Shown here in pieces: positions 18,295 through 26,514 of a stretch of DNA of 64,000 bases. The stretch comes from Lutimonas zeaxanthinifaciens. Lineage in GTDB: Bacteria; Bacteroidota; Bacteroidia; Flavobacteriales; Flavobacteriaceae. Below the pieces are notes generated by a model. It did no database searches. It was not told the DNA's origin and saw only the letters and a program-made list of their open reading frames with translations. Position 1 is the stretch's first letter. Every line of letters begins with the position of its first letter. Where the stretch lies: NCBI RefSeq assembly GCF_030503675.1, contig NZ_CP129964.1, positions 1-64,000 of the forward strand, written 5' to 3'. Position numbers and translations under genes: made by a program.

Positions 18295-19194
18295 ATGAGC
18301 AACGTAAACTCAAGCCTTGAACCTTACTCAAGTAAAGAGAGGTTGAAACCTTTTTTGAAGTGTATCGATTACACTGTTTCACGTGAAACGTTTGAGCTTT
18401 TTATGGATCCTGAAACGGAATTGCTGGTGACATTTCCAAGGCCCTCTGAAAAAGACCTCCCTGCTTATTATGAAAGTGATGCATATATTTCTCATACAGA
18501 CTCTACAAAGTCATTGATGGATAAGGTATATCAAATGATCAAATCTTATTCAATGAAAAGAAAACTTAAATTGATTAATTCAAGCTCATCCCAAAAAGGA
18601 AAAATACTTGATGTTGGATGTGGAACTGGAGATTTTTTAGAAGTATGCCAAGCTGATGAGTGGAAGGTAACCGGAATCGAACCGAGCTTGAAGGCAACGG
18701 CCCTTGCTGAAAAAAAAATAGCTCCTAAAGGAAGGTTATTTAACGATATAAGTGAAATCACAAAAGAAGAATACGATTCTTTTGATGTCATAACAATGTG
18801 GCACGTATTAGAACATGTACCGAATCTTTTGGAATACATAGACTTGCTTAAGAAATTACTAAAGAAAGACGGTTGTTTGATCATAGCTGTGCCGAACTAT
18901 AAAAGTTATGACGCTGAATTTTATAAAGAGTTTTGGGCGGCTTATGACGTACCTCGTCATTTATGGCATTTTAGTCAAAAATCCATCCGTAGAATATTTT
19001 CCGCAAAAAACTTTGAAGTCCTTAAAACAGATCCTTTGATTTTTGATTCTTTTTATGTCAGCCTTCTATCAGAAAAATATAAATACGGAAGTTCGAATAT
19101 GATCCGTGCTTTTAAAACAGGTCTGATGTCAAATCTGAAAGCTCGAGGTACCGGAAACTACTCTTCGCTTATTTATTTGATTAAAAACACCTAA
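18295..19194 (+). CDS. Class I SAM-dependent methyltransferase (parS embedded in gene)
   Basis: A 299-residue methyltransferase. An N-terminal segment includes 'DYTVSRETFELFMD' (about 26-39). The SAM-binding motif I is ILDVGCGTGDFLEV (about 103-116), then motif 'WHVLEHVPNL' (about 167-176) and 'GCLIIAVPNY' (about 193-202). This fits the Methyltransf_11/23 group, often found with cell-surface sugar or quinone genes; the substrate is unknown. The codons for TVSRET coincide with a parS site (18375-18390), so DNA-level selection likely constrains this part of the protein. It follows mnmG by 24 bases and is probably co-transcribed. Confidence 0.88.
   Translation: MSNVNSSLEPYSSKERLKPFLKCIDYTVSRETFELFMDPETELLVTFPRPSEKDLPAYYESDAYISHTDSTKSLMDKVYQMIKSYSMKRKLKLINSSSSQKGKILDVGCGTGDFLEVCQADEWKVTGIEPSLKATALAEKKIAPKGRLFNDISEITKEEYDSFDVITMWHVLEHVPNLLEYIDLLKKLLKKDGCLIIAVPNYKSYDAEFYKEFWAAYDVPRHLWHFSQKSIRRIFSAKNFEVLKTDPLIFDSFYVSLLSEKYKYGSSNMIRAFKTGLMSNLKARGTGNYSSLIYLIKNT
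18375..18390. other. parS: Second parS-type ParB binding site, inside the methyltransferase gene
   Basis: TGTTTCACGTGAAACG matches the parS consensus TGTTnCACGTGAAACA at all but the final base. It lies 2.0 kb from the first site, within coding sequence. parS sites inside genes are common in other bacteria. Confidence 0.85.
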
Positions 19195-19373
19195 AAATCT
19201 ATTTTAAGGCGTTTTAAGGCATTTTATTATGACTAAGCTATAATTATATTCCTGATTCTCTGTAAAGCTCTTAAAAACTTCAGGACAAACCCACTTTGTA
19301 TAAGCGTTATTTATTTATAATACAAATGCAATAAGGATCATTTATTATTTAATTTGCGAATTACTTGCACTTT

Positions 19374-19406
19374 TTGATCTTTAATCAAATCATTATTTTA
19401 CATTTG
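19374..19406 (+). promoter_or_regulatory. Promoter of the OmpH-like gene
   Basis: -33 TTG (19374-19376), a 22-base spacer and -7 TACATTTG (19399-19406) match the Bacteroidota promoter fully. The ATG follows 26 bases later. Confidence 0.7.
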
Positions 19407-19432
19407 CCACACTAAATCAAAATTAAATTATA

Positions 19433-20029
19433 ATGAAAAAATTAGCGGTAGTATTTTCTTTAATGATGTTGATGGCGTCTTGCAACCAGGTTAAGATAGC
19501 TTATGTTGATGTAGAGGAAATATTGAAAGAGTATGATGGGGCCAAAAAAGCTGAAGAAGACATGAAGGCAAAATCTCAGGCCATTTCTCAACAGCTGGAT
19601 CAATTGGCACAACCTCTTCAAGAGAAAATTCAGGAGTATCAGAAAAACAAAGATAACTTATCAGCTTCTGCTCGGCAGAAGAAAGAATCCGAGTTAATGC
19701 AGGAACAACAGATGTTTCAGCAACAGCAGCAAATGGCTCAGCAGCAAGTACAGGCGGAAGGCCAAAGGATGTTCGAAGAAATGAATTCAGATATAGAGTC
19801 CTTTTTAGAGGATTATGGTAAGTCAAAGGGATACACGTACATTTTGGGATCCTCAATGCAGACGAAAAGCGTGTTATACGGTGAAGCCTCTCTGAATATT
19901 ACCGATGCGGTAATTGACGCCCTGAATGAAAGCTATGCATCCGACACCGCTGAGGATTCGGGATCTACTGAAGCTATGGAAATTCCTGAGGTTCCGGAAC
20001 CAGCCGAAGAACCTGCTCCGGTCAACTAA
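19433..20029 (+). CDS. OmpH/Skp-family periplasmic chaperone-like lipoprotein
   Basis: A 198-residue protein of the OmpH (Skp) family, periplasmic holdases for outer-membrane proteins. A signal peptide ends in a lipobox (LMASC, Cys about 17), so it is probably lipid-anchored. This is followed by the Skp-like 'KIAYVDVEEILKEYDGAKKAEED' and a Gln-rich coiled coil (about 45-110) with a C-terminal 'YGKSKGYTYILGS' segment typical of OmpH. The last 35 residues are a Pro/Glu/Ala-rich tail. It stands alone between its own promoter and terminator, not next to bamA or lpxD as the classic ompH. Confidence 0.88.
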   Translation: MKKLAVVFSLMMLMASCNQVKIAYVDVEEILKEYDGAKKAEEDMKAKSQAISQQLDQLAQPLQEKIQEYQKNKDNLSASARQKKESELMQEQQMFQQQQQMAQQQVQAEGQRMFEEMNSDIESFLEDYGKSKGYTYILGSSMQTKSVLYGEASLNITDAVIDALNESYASDTAEDSGSTEAMEIPEVPEPAEEPAPVN

Positions 20030-20050
20030 AAGTTTTAATACTAAAAATAG

Positions 20051-20076
20051 AAGCTCTGCCATGCAGGGCTTTTTTT
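20051..20076 (+). terminator. Intrinsic terminator after the OmpH-like gene
   Basis: Stem AAGCTCTGC (20051-20059) with GCAGGGCTT (20063-20071), 9 pairs including one G-T, 3-base loop, then a T run. Strong rho-independent form. Confidence 0.88.
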
Positions 20077-20142
20077 ATACCCAAGGTTTTGAGAAATATT
20101 TTAAAATTCCCTTTGCCATATAATTTTATTGAGTTTTCTGCG

Positions 20143-20163
20143 TTATTAACACACTGTTGATAA
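20143..20163. repeat. Short inverted repeat upstream of the OmpA-family gene
   Basis: TTATTAACA (20143-20151) and TGTTGATAA (20155-20163) face each other across 3 bases with one mismatch. Each half resembles a degenerate DnaA box (TTATnCACA) but neither matches. It lies about 115 bases before the OmpA-family ATG and may be an operator. The rest of this gap (20077-20278) shows no other clear element. Confidence 0.35.
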
Positions 20164-20278
20164 GTTAACGGTTTTGGGCCAGCGGATTAAAATCAAATTA
20201 GCCAAAACGTCCATTCCAAAGATCAACATAAGCGTTAACAATAATAACCAGAATTACAAACAAATTAATTTAGTACTT

Positions 20279-23248
20279 ATGAAAAGGGGATTCATATTAT
20301 TTTTTGTTTTAGCATGTTTTTTGAAAGTTAGTGGTCAATCGACCGGTAAGTATCAAATTAAGTTTCTTGAAGTGAATAAGAAAAACTCTGACTATGGTGT
20401 TGCCATATTAGATGAGAATAAATTGATATTTACTTCAGCGGATCATAAAGTAACTACTGCTAGAAAAAACTATAACCCAAGAAAAGATCTATATTCAGGA
20501 GATATAGATTTTGATGGTGAGATTAAAAATGTAGAACGAGTTAGCAAAGAGATCAACAAGAGAGTTAATCAAACAGGAGTAACGTATACCAAAGATCGCA
20601 AAACAGTTTACTTCAGCAGAAACAAATATAAAAGGAAACTGAAAAAACAAAAGCTCGAAAAAAACCAGCGATTGATTTTGTACAAAGCCGATGTTGCTGC
20701 TGACGGGTCTTGGAAGAAAATAAAAAAATTGCCTTTTAACAAAAAGAAAACTTCTTCAGGCTATCCTGTATTGAGCGCTGATGACAGCAAATTGTATTTT
20801 GTTTCAGATCGGTTACCTTCTAAGGGTAAGTCCGATATCTTTGTCGTTGATATATTAAAGGAAGGAAACTATAGCAAGCCCCGAAACTTAGGATCCTTTG
20901 TGAACACTAAAGGAAACGAAACCACCCCATTTATTACAGAAGACAATATTCTTTACTTCTCATCCGATGGTCACGAGGGTGAAGGAAAATTAGATGTGTT
21001 TGCTGTTGAAGTGTTTGAAAATGCTACCTCAGAACCTTATCATCTGGCTTCTCCAATTAATAGTATAAACGATGATTTTGCTTACATCGTAAACAAAGAT
21101 AACAACCAGGGATTTTTTACTTCGAACAGATTGCAGGGTGACGGTTTTAATGACCTTTACTCGTTTACTTTAAAAGAAGATGTAAGACCTGCTGACTGCT
21201 TTATTACCGTAGATGGTAAAGTGCGGGACAAAGAATCCTATAAAGCTCTTGCAGGTGCCACTGTAGATCTGTATTCTATTGACGGTAAGCTACTTGAGTC
21301 TGTCGATACCTATAGTGACGGTACCTATCAGTTTACAGTATCATGTGCGAAAGAGTACCAGTTAATCGCTTCAAACCCGAATTATCTTGATGATAAAAAA
21401 CGTATCGAAATATTAGAAGAAAATTATCATTCTGCATTACACACCAATATGAATTTGAGCAGAATCGAAAAGAATAAGCCAGCTTTTGACAAGTTGTCTC
21501 CAATTTATTATGAGTTTGATGCTTATTCAATTACTCCTGAAGCTGCTGAGGAAATGGATAGAATTGCTGAGATTATGATGGAAAACGAGAATCTCATTAT
21601 AGAAGCTTCTTCATTCACTGATTCACAAGGTACTGATGCTTATAATATGGCGCTTTCAAAAAGACGTGCAAAAGCAGCAGTTGAATACCTTAAATCTAAA
21701 GGAATCGAAGAAAGCAGAATTCGATCTAAAGGATACGGTGAGGATAAATTGATGAATCAATGTGTTAACGGTATTGATTGTACAGATGAGTCTCATCAGA
21801 TGAACCGAAGGACAGAATTCAATTTTGTTAAAATTCCGGCGGATGTCAAGAAAAAGAAGCCGGCATCAACTAAGACAAAAGTGGCTGTTCAGAATAAGAA
21901 ATCGGTTCGTCCAATTGAAGTAAGGGCTGAGAATATTCAGAGTATAGAAGCTGAATCCAAAGTGGAGGTAAGTGAGATTTCAGTAAAACCTATACTAAAA
22001 GAGGTTGAAGTAGCCGCTGCCATTCCCGAAAAGGAAACAGCAACACCAGAGAAGACACAACCGGCACTGGAAAAATCTACTCCTATTAAAAGTGTAAAAT
22101 CAGAATCACTGGTTGTTTCAGAAACCGACAATACAATAGTGGCTCCTGAAATTGATGAGAAAAGAATCGCTGTTATAGAGCCTGTTGCTACACCAGAAAA
22201 AGAAGAAAATATTGAGGTAGTAGAAAAAGAATCTGTTTCCAATGCAGAACCAATAGTAGATGCCGTTTCTACAGCTGCAACCGAAGAAAAAATTGAAAAT
22301 GAAAAACCTATTGATCATACAGAAAACCAAAGTGGGAAAATTGACAAGGAAACGCTAGCAGTTTCCGCTGAAAAAGAAAAAGAACAAACGGATGAGAATG
22401 CAATTAAGGAGGCGGTAGTTATCAATTACAATTCATCAATTGTGGCAACAAATCCTGAAAGCAATAAGGTGCTGAATTATATTGGTACTGAAAAAATTAA
22501 AATGATTGAGCAGCTTTCGGATCTTGAAAAGAAATATGATGAAGCTATTCCAAAGTACCCTAAACTTTCAGATTCATTAAAGGTTCAGAAAGATAAAATA
22601 ACCGAGATCATTGCCCATGCAGAGAATCTTGACGAGACGGGATGGTCTGATATTATATCTTACAAAAACAATGTTTTGCATTTTAAAAAGAAGTACAGGG
22701 ACCTGATGGTTCAAAATAGCAGAAACAGAGTTTCAGGTACTTCCTCAAGAATAGACAGACAATTGGCTCGTGCTCCGGAAAAGACAGAAGCAAATACAGT
22801 TGCACAAGTTGAAAAACCTAAGGCCAAAGTTGCTGAAATGGAAGAGAATTTGAGTGTTGATGACATACAGATTACGGCAATGAAGAAAAATGGTAAAGGA
22901 AAGTATCAAAAAACCAACAGTGCGAACAAAACGGATTTGATCAAAGTATCCTTTAAGTTACGCAGCAATGACAAGGTTGATTCGGGTAGAAAAGAAGCGC
23001 ACCTGGTGCTTCAGAACCCGGAAGGAAAGGTTGAAGAAGCTAAAGGAATTTTTACCCTTAAAAATACTGAGAAACAATCGAAGTATACTGATCATGCCAT
23101 TATCAACTATAATAATCACGATGTTGATGTAACCATGTTCATACAGAGAAAAGGTGAGAATTTTGAAAAAGGGGTTTATCCGATTAAGGTTTTCCTCGAA
23201 GGGGAATTAATGGCCGTAACCAAATTAGACCTTCAAAACCCTTATTAG
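20279..23248 (+). CDS. OmpA-family protein with beta-propeller, CarboxypepD-like and long C-terminal extension
   Basis: A 989-residue exported envelope protein. Order: signal peptide (MKRGFILFFV to VSGQ), and PD40/WD40-like propeller repeats (about 25-290, e.g. 'YFVSDRLPSKGKSDIFVVDI' and 'LYFSSDGHEGEGKLDVFAVE'). A CarboxypepD-regulatory-like/CNA-B fold follows (about 305-390), then the OmpA peptidoglycan-binding domain (about 405-520, with 'ASSFTDSQGTDAYNMALSKR' and 'SKGYGEDKLMNQC'). The end is about 465 residues of Val/Glu/Lys-rich low complexity with a coiled coil and a final beta-rich domain. The first part resembles PorE-like and other T9SS/gliding OmpA proteins; the long tail after OmpA is unusual. 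The start is the ATG at 20279, which opens the signal peptide. Confidence 0.82.
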   Translation: MKRGFILFFVLACFLKVSGQSTGKYQIKFLEVNKKNSDYGVAILDENKLIFTSADHKVTTARKNYNPRKDLYSGDIDFDGEIKNVERVSKEINKRVNQTGVTYTKDRKTVYFSRNKYKRKLKKQKLEKNQRLILYKADVAADGSWKKIKKLPFNKKKTSSGYPVLSADDSKLYFVSDRLPSKGKSDIFVVDILKEGNYSKPRNLGSFVNTKGNETTPFITEDNILYFSSDGHEGEGKLDVFAVEVFENATSEPYHLASPINSINDDFAYIVNKDNNQGFFTSNRLQGDGFNDLYSFTLKEDVRPADCFITVDGKVRDKESYKALAGATVDLYSIDGKLLESVDTYSDGTYQFTVSCAKEYQLIASNPNYLDDKKRIEILEENYHSALHTNMNLSRIEKNKPAFDKLSPIYYEFDAYSITPEAAEEMDRIAEIMMENENLIIEASSFTDSQGTDAYNMALSKRRAKAAVEYLKSKGIEESRIRSKGYGEDKLMNQCVNGIDCTDESHQMNRRTEFNFVKIPADVKKKKPASTKTKVAVQNKKSVRPIEVRAENIQSIEAESKVEVSEISVKPILKEVEVAAAIPEKETATPEKTQPALEKSTPIKSVKSESLVVSETDNTIVAPEIDEKRIAVIEPVATPEKEENIEVVEKESVSNAEPIVDAVSTAATEEKIENEKPIDHTENQSGKIDKETLAVSAEKEKEQTDENAIKEAVVINYNSSIVATNPESNKVLNYIGTEKIKMIEQLSDLEKKYDEAIPKYPKLSDSLKVQKDKITEIIAHAENLDETGWSDIISYKNNVLHFKKKYRDLMVQNSRNRVSGTSSRIDRQLARAPEKTEANTVAQVEKPKAKVAEMEENLSVDDIQITAMKKNGKGKYQKTNSANKTDLIKVSFKLRSNDKVDSGRKEAHLVLQNPEGKVEEAKGIFTLKNTEKQSKYTDHAIINYNNHDVDVTMFIQRKGENFEKGVYPIKVFLEGELMAVTKLDLQNPY

Positions 23249-23303
23249 AAGAAGATATTATTAACAGGATATCGGTTAAATAAAATCGTTTGCAAATAAG
23301 AGT

Positions 23304-23336
23304 AATGGCCTTGGAATTATCCAGGGCCATTTTTAA
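23304..23336 (+). terminator. Intrinsic terminator after the OmpA-family gene
   Basis: Stem AATGGCCTTGG (23304-23314) with CCAGGGCCATT (23321-23331), 11 pairs with one G-T, loop of 6, followed by T residues. Confidence 0.85.
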
Positions 23337-23404
23337 TGCAATATGATTAAGAATTAAATGTAGGCCTTAATAAGATTAGATAACAGGTTTTTAAAGGATT
23401 TAAA

Positions 23405-23412
23405 TATCTTTG
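23405..23412 (+). promoter_or_regulatory. -7 promoter element of porZ
   Basis: TATCTTTG is an exact TAnnTTTG match. It overlaps an in-frame TTG that could have been read as the porZ start, which argues for the ATG at 23428 and a short leader. Confidence 0.5.
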
Positions 23413-23427
23413 AGAAAAATTCTGAAA

Positions 23428-25767
23428 ATGCCGGTTTTTTTTAAAAAACACCTTCTAGATTTTCTTTTTCTGTTTGTTGCTGTTCAAAGCCTATCGGGTC
23501 AAATTGATTTTAGCAATAACTGGGAAGATTATTTTTCCTATAATAACGTCAAGGACTTTTTTATAAGCGAAGAAAACATTTATGCAATAGCCGATAATGC
23601 TGCGTTTATTTATATCAATCGAAATGATGAAATCCAAAAGATTTCTTCTGTTCATGGTTTATCCGGAAAAGAAACTACAAGCCTTTATTTTAGTCGGGAA
23701 ACAAACAGATTTGTGATAGGGTACCAAAGTGGGCTTATCGAAATCATTGATGAAAATGGTAAAATCACGGTTGCCAATGATATTGAAAGACTTGATATTA
23801 CGGGTCAAAAACAGATCAATCACATTAGTGAGTACAACGGTAAACTGTACCTTTCAACTCCGTTCGGAATTGTAGTTTATGATATTGTCAATCTCAATTT
23901 TGGTGACACCTACTATATTGATGAAAACTCTAACCCTGTTTATGTCAACGAAACCCTTGTCTATGATGAAACGATTTATGCAGTTTCAGAAAAGGGAATT
24001 TATACTGCGGATGCAAAGGATCCGAATCTAATTGACTTTAACAACTGGCTGCAACCAGAAGGGGATCTTTTAGGAAACTTCAGGTCAATAGCTGTTTTAG
24101 AAGGCCAGATTTTTACCTGCAGATCGAGTCTTTTATATCAATTTACAGGAATCGATGAATTACTGCAAAGAAGAAATTACAACAGAACAATTTTAAATTT
24201 GCGTTCTTCTCAGAATCAAATGGCTGTTAACTTAAAAACATCAGCACTAGTTTTGGATAAGGATCTTACCTTGCTCTATGAGGCCAAACAAACCGATCGT
24301 TATGAGTTCGATCTAAACAGCTCGTATGCAAAGGATAATGAGGTGTATCTGGCCACCAAAAACTATGGGGTTTTAAAGAAGGGTTTTGTGGATTTATCTT
24401 ACCAAGAAATACATCCTGAAGGGCCTTCATCAAACAAGGTCTTTTCGATCGAGGCAATGAACAATAATCTGTGGGTCGTTTACGGAGGATACAACCTGTC
24501 TTTTGATCCTCTTAATAAAAAACTAGGATTTTCTCATTATAACGGGTCGTCTCTGGAGGCATCAGCCTGGGTAAATGTGGACTACAATGAAGCGTTTCCC
24601 GCTCAGGATCTTGTACATATAACAATTGATCCGGAGGCGGAGAACAAGGCCTATTTAAGCTCATGGGGAAGCGGAATGATGGTTGTTGAGGATGATGAGC
24701 CTAAGGTCATTTGGGATGACACCAATAGTGGTTTAGAAGACCTTTATCAAAACGGAGGGCCTGAATCAAGCATCAGGGTCAATGGAGCATCTTTTGATAA
24801 TAGAGGAAATTTCTGGATCGCTAACGCATGGGTCCCTGAAAAGCTGAAAAAATTAGACACGAGAGGAAACTGGAGCGGCTTTGATTTAAGCTCAATTATA
24901 ACGGATCAAAGGGCTCTTGGATTAACGGAACTGATCATCGATAAATCCGGAAGTATCTGGATAGGTTCAAGGCGCAATGGCGCTTTGGTTTATAACGAGT
25001 CAGGAGACCGAAAAAGAGCTTTGGTGACAGAATCAACAAAAGGTTCCCTTCCCGATTTAAATGTCAGGACTTTGGCGGTTGACAGAAACAACAGGATCTG
25101 GATCGGAACCCAGAAGGGGCTTGTGGTATTTTCGGATGCATCGGGTCTTTTTGAGGCTGACATTTATGATGCCCAACCTGTCATCATTGACGACAATGGT
25201 ATTCCAAAACGTTTATTAGGCGATCAGCCGGTGAACAGCATAGCCATTGACGGAGCCGAGAACAAGTGGTTTGGAACTGATACGGGAGGGGTTCTGGGTA
25301 CAAACCCTTCAGGTAGCGAAACTTTGTATAATTTCAATAAGGATAATTCCCCTTTGCCCTCTAACAGTGTCCTAAAAATAAAGGTTGATGATACCAATGG
25401 AAAGGTATTTTTCGCTACCGATAAAGGAATAGTTGCCTTCAACAGCGGAGTGGCCCCGTTCGGAGAATCCTTGAAAGAAGTATATGCCTTTCCAAATCCT
25501 GTAAAAAAAGAACATGAATTCGTCACCATCGATGGAAGAAACGGAACTCATCTACCCAAAGGGACGAACGTCAAAATTCTTGATATCGCAGGGAGACTGG
25601 TTTATGAAACCAATGTTGATATTGGCCAGGAAATAAAGGGGGGAAAAGTGATATGGAACAAAACAAACCTTAGAGGAAGAAGGGTTGCCTCCGGAGTGTA
25701 TATTGTGCTGCTTACAAGTCCCGATAAATCTGAAACAGCATCTACCAAAATTGCCCTTATAAATTAG
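23428..25767 (+). CDS. porZ: Type IX secretion system protein PorZ-like
   Basis: A 779-residue secreted protein made of two beta-propellers and a C-terminal sorting domain. A signal peptide (MPVFFKKHLL to LSGQ) is followed by the PorZ N-terminal propeller beginning 'IDFSNNWEDYFSYNNVKDFF'. Then come two-component-regulator-type propeller blades ('GSIWIGSRRNGALVYNESGD', 'NRIWIGTQKGLVVF', 'NKWFGTDTGGVLGTN'). The last about 80 residues carry a type A T9SS C-terminal signal ('AYAFPNPVKKEHEF' through 'VASGVYIVLLTS'). PorZ is a surface component of the type IX attachment/sortase complex. Position directly upstream of recO is the usual synteny in this group. Confidence 0.85.
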   Translation: MPVFFKKHLLDFLFLFVAVQSLSGQIDFSNNWEDYFSYNNVKDFFISEENIYAIADNAAFIYINRNDEIQKISSVHGLSGKETTSLYFSRETNRFVIGYQSGLIEIIDENGKITVANDIERLDITGQKQINHISEYNGKLYLSTPFGIVVYDIVNLNFGDTYYIDENSNPVYVNETLVYDETIYAVSEKGIYTADAKDPNLIDFNNWLQPEGDLLGNFRSIAVLEGQIFTCRSSLLYQFTGIDELLQRRNYNRTILNLRSSQNQMAVNLKTSALVLDKDLTLLYEAKQTDRYEFDLNSSYAKDNEVYLATKNYGVLKKGFVDLSYQEIHPEGPSSNKVFSIEAMNNNLWVVYGGYNLSFDPLNKKLGFSHYNGSSLEASAWVNVDYNEAFPAQDLVHITIDPEAENKAYLSSWGSGMMVVEDDEPKVIWDDTNSGLEDLYQNGGPESSIRVNGASFDNRGNFWIANAWVPEKLKKLDTRGNWSGFDLSSIITDQRALGLTELIIDKSGSIWIGSRRNGALVYNESGDRKRALVTESTKGSLPDLNVRTLAVDRNNRIWIGTQKGLVVFSDASGLFEADIYDAQPVIIDDNGIPKRLLGDQPVNSIAIDGAENKWFGTDTGGVLGTNPSGSETLYNFNKDNSPLPSNSVLKIKVDDTNGKVFFATDKGIVAFNSGVAPFGESLKEVYAFPNPVKKEHEFVTIDGRNGTHLPKGTNVKILDIAGRLVYETNVDIGQEIKGGKVIWNKTNLRGRRVASGVYIVLLTSPDKSETASTKIALIN

Positions 25768-25788
25768 GCTTTACAACAAACTAAAAAT

Positions 25789-26514
25789 ATGCAGATTAAA
25801 ACCAAGGCGATAGTTCTTACTTCCATCAAATATGGGGAGGCTGACCTTATCGTAAAATGTTTGACAGAAGAAGGAGTAAAATCCTACCTGATCCGCAGTA
25901 TTTTCAGGAGCAAAAGCAAAAAGCTTCAAATAGGCTATTTTCAGCCACTGAGTCAACTGGATGTTACTGCCTATCACAATAACAAAGGAAATTTGAACAA
26001 GATGTCTGAAGCCAGGGTATCTTATCTGTATGGCAGTATTGGCCCTAATGTCTTTAAACAGTCCATCGCTCTGTTTTTAGCCGAATGTCTCGCATATGCG
26101 CTCAGAGAGGAAGAGAGAAATCCGGGACTTTTTGAATATATTGAAACCTCGCTTAAATGGCTGGATCAACATGATTCCTATGCCAACTTTCATTTGATTT
26201 TTCTTTGGTACCTGTCTAAGTTCCTGGGTTTTTTTCCTGACCTGGAGGGATACAAAAAGAATTATTTTGATCTTGATGAGGGTACTTTCACGGAGCGAAG
26301 GCCTCTCGGTAATTATGTAGATGGGGATAAATTAATTTTATTTAAATCAATTATCGGCATAAAATTTGATGATATGCAAGGATTGAAATGGAGTTCAGAG
26401 TCAAGGCATGAAATACTGAAAATCTTATTAAACTACTATGAACTTCATTTGCCAGGATTTAAAAAACCACGATCGCTAAAAGTACTAAAAGAAGTCTTTA
26501 ATGAAGTTTCTTAA
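25789..26514 (+). CDS. recO: DNA repair protein RecO
   Basis: A 241-residue recombination mediator of the RecFOR pathway that helps load RecA on gapped single-stranded DNA. The N-terminal OB fold starts 'MQIKTKAIVLTSIKYGEADLI' (residues 1-21), followed by 'KSYLIRSIFRSKSKKL' and the central helical domain with 'LFLAECLAYALREEERN' near 100. No zinc-finger cysteines are visible, as in other Bacteroidota RecO. It starts 21 bases after porZ, and its last 14 bases overlap the TonB-receptor start, implying coupled expression. Confidence 0.93.
   Translation: MQIKTKAIVLTSIKYGEADLIVKCLTEEGVKSYLIRSIFRSKSKKLQIGYFQPLSQLDVTAYHNNKGNLNKMSEARVSYLYGSIGPNVFKQSIALFLAECLAYALREEERNPGLFEYIETSLKWLDQHDSYANFHLIFLWYLSKFLGFFPDLEGYKKNYFDLDEGTFTERRPLGNYVDGDKLILFKSIIGIKFDDMQGLKWSSESRHEILKILLNYYELHLPGFKKPRSLKVLKEVFNEVS

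Noticed and set aside
21937-22330. Antisense open frames of 70-101 codons across the OmpA-family gene
   Set aside because: They mirror the low-complexity Glu/Val codons of the real gene and have no start context or family features.
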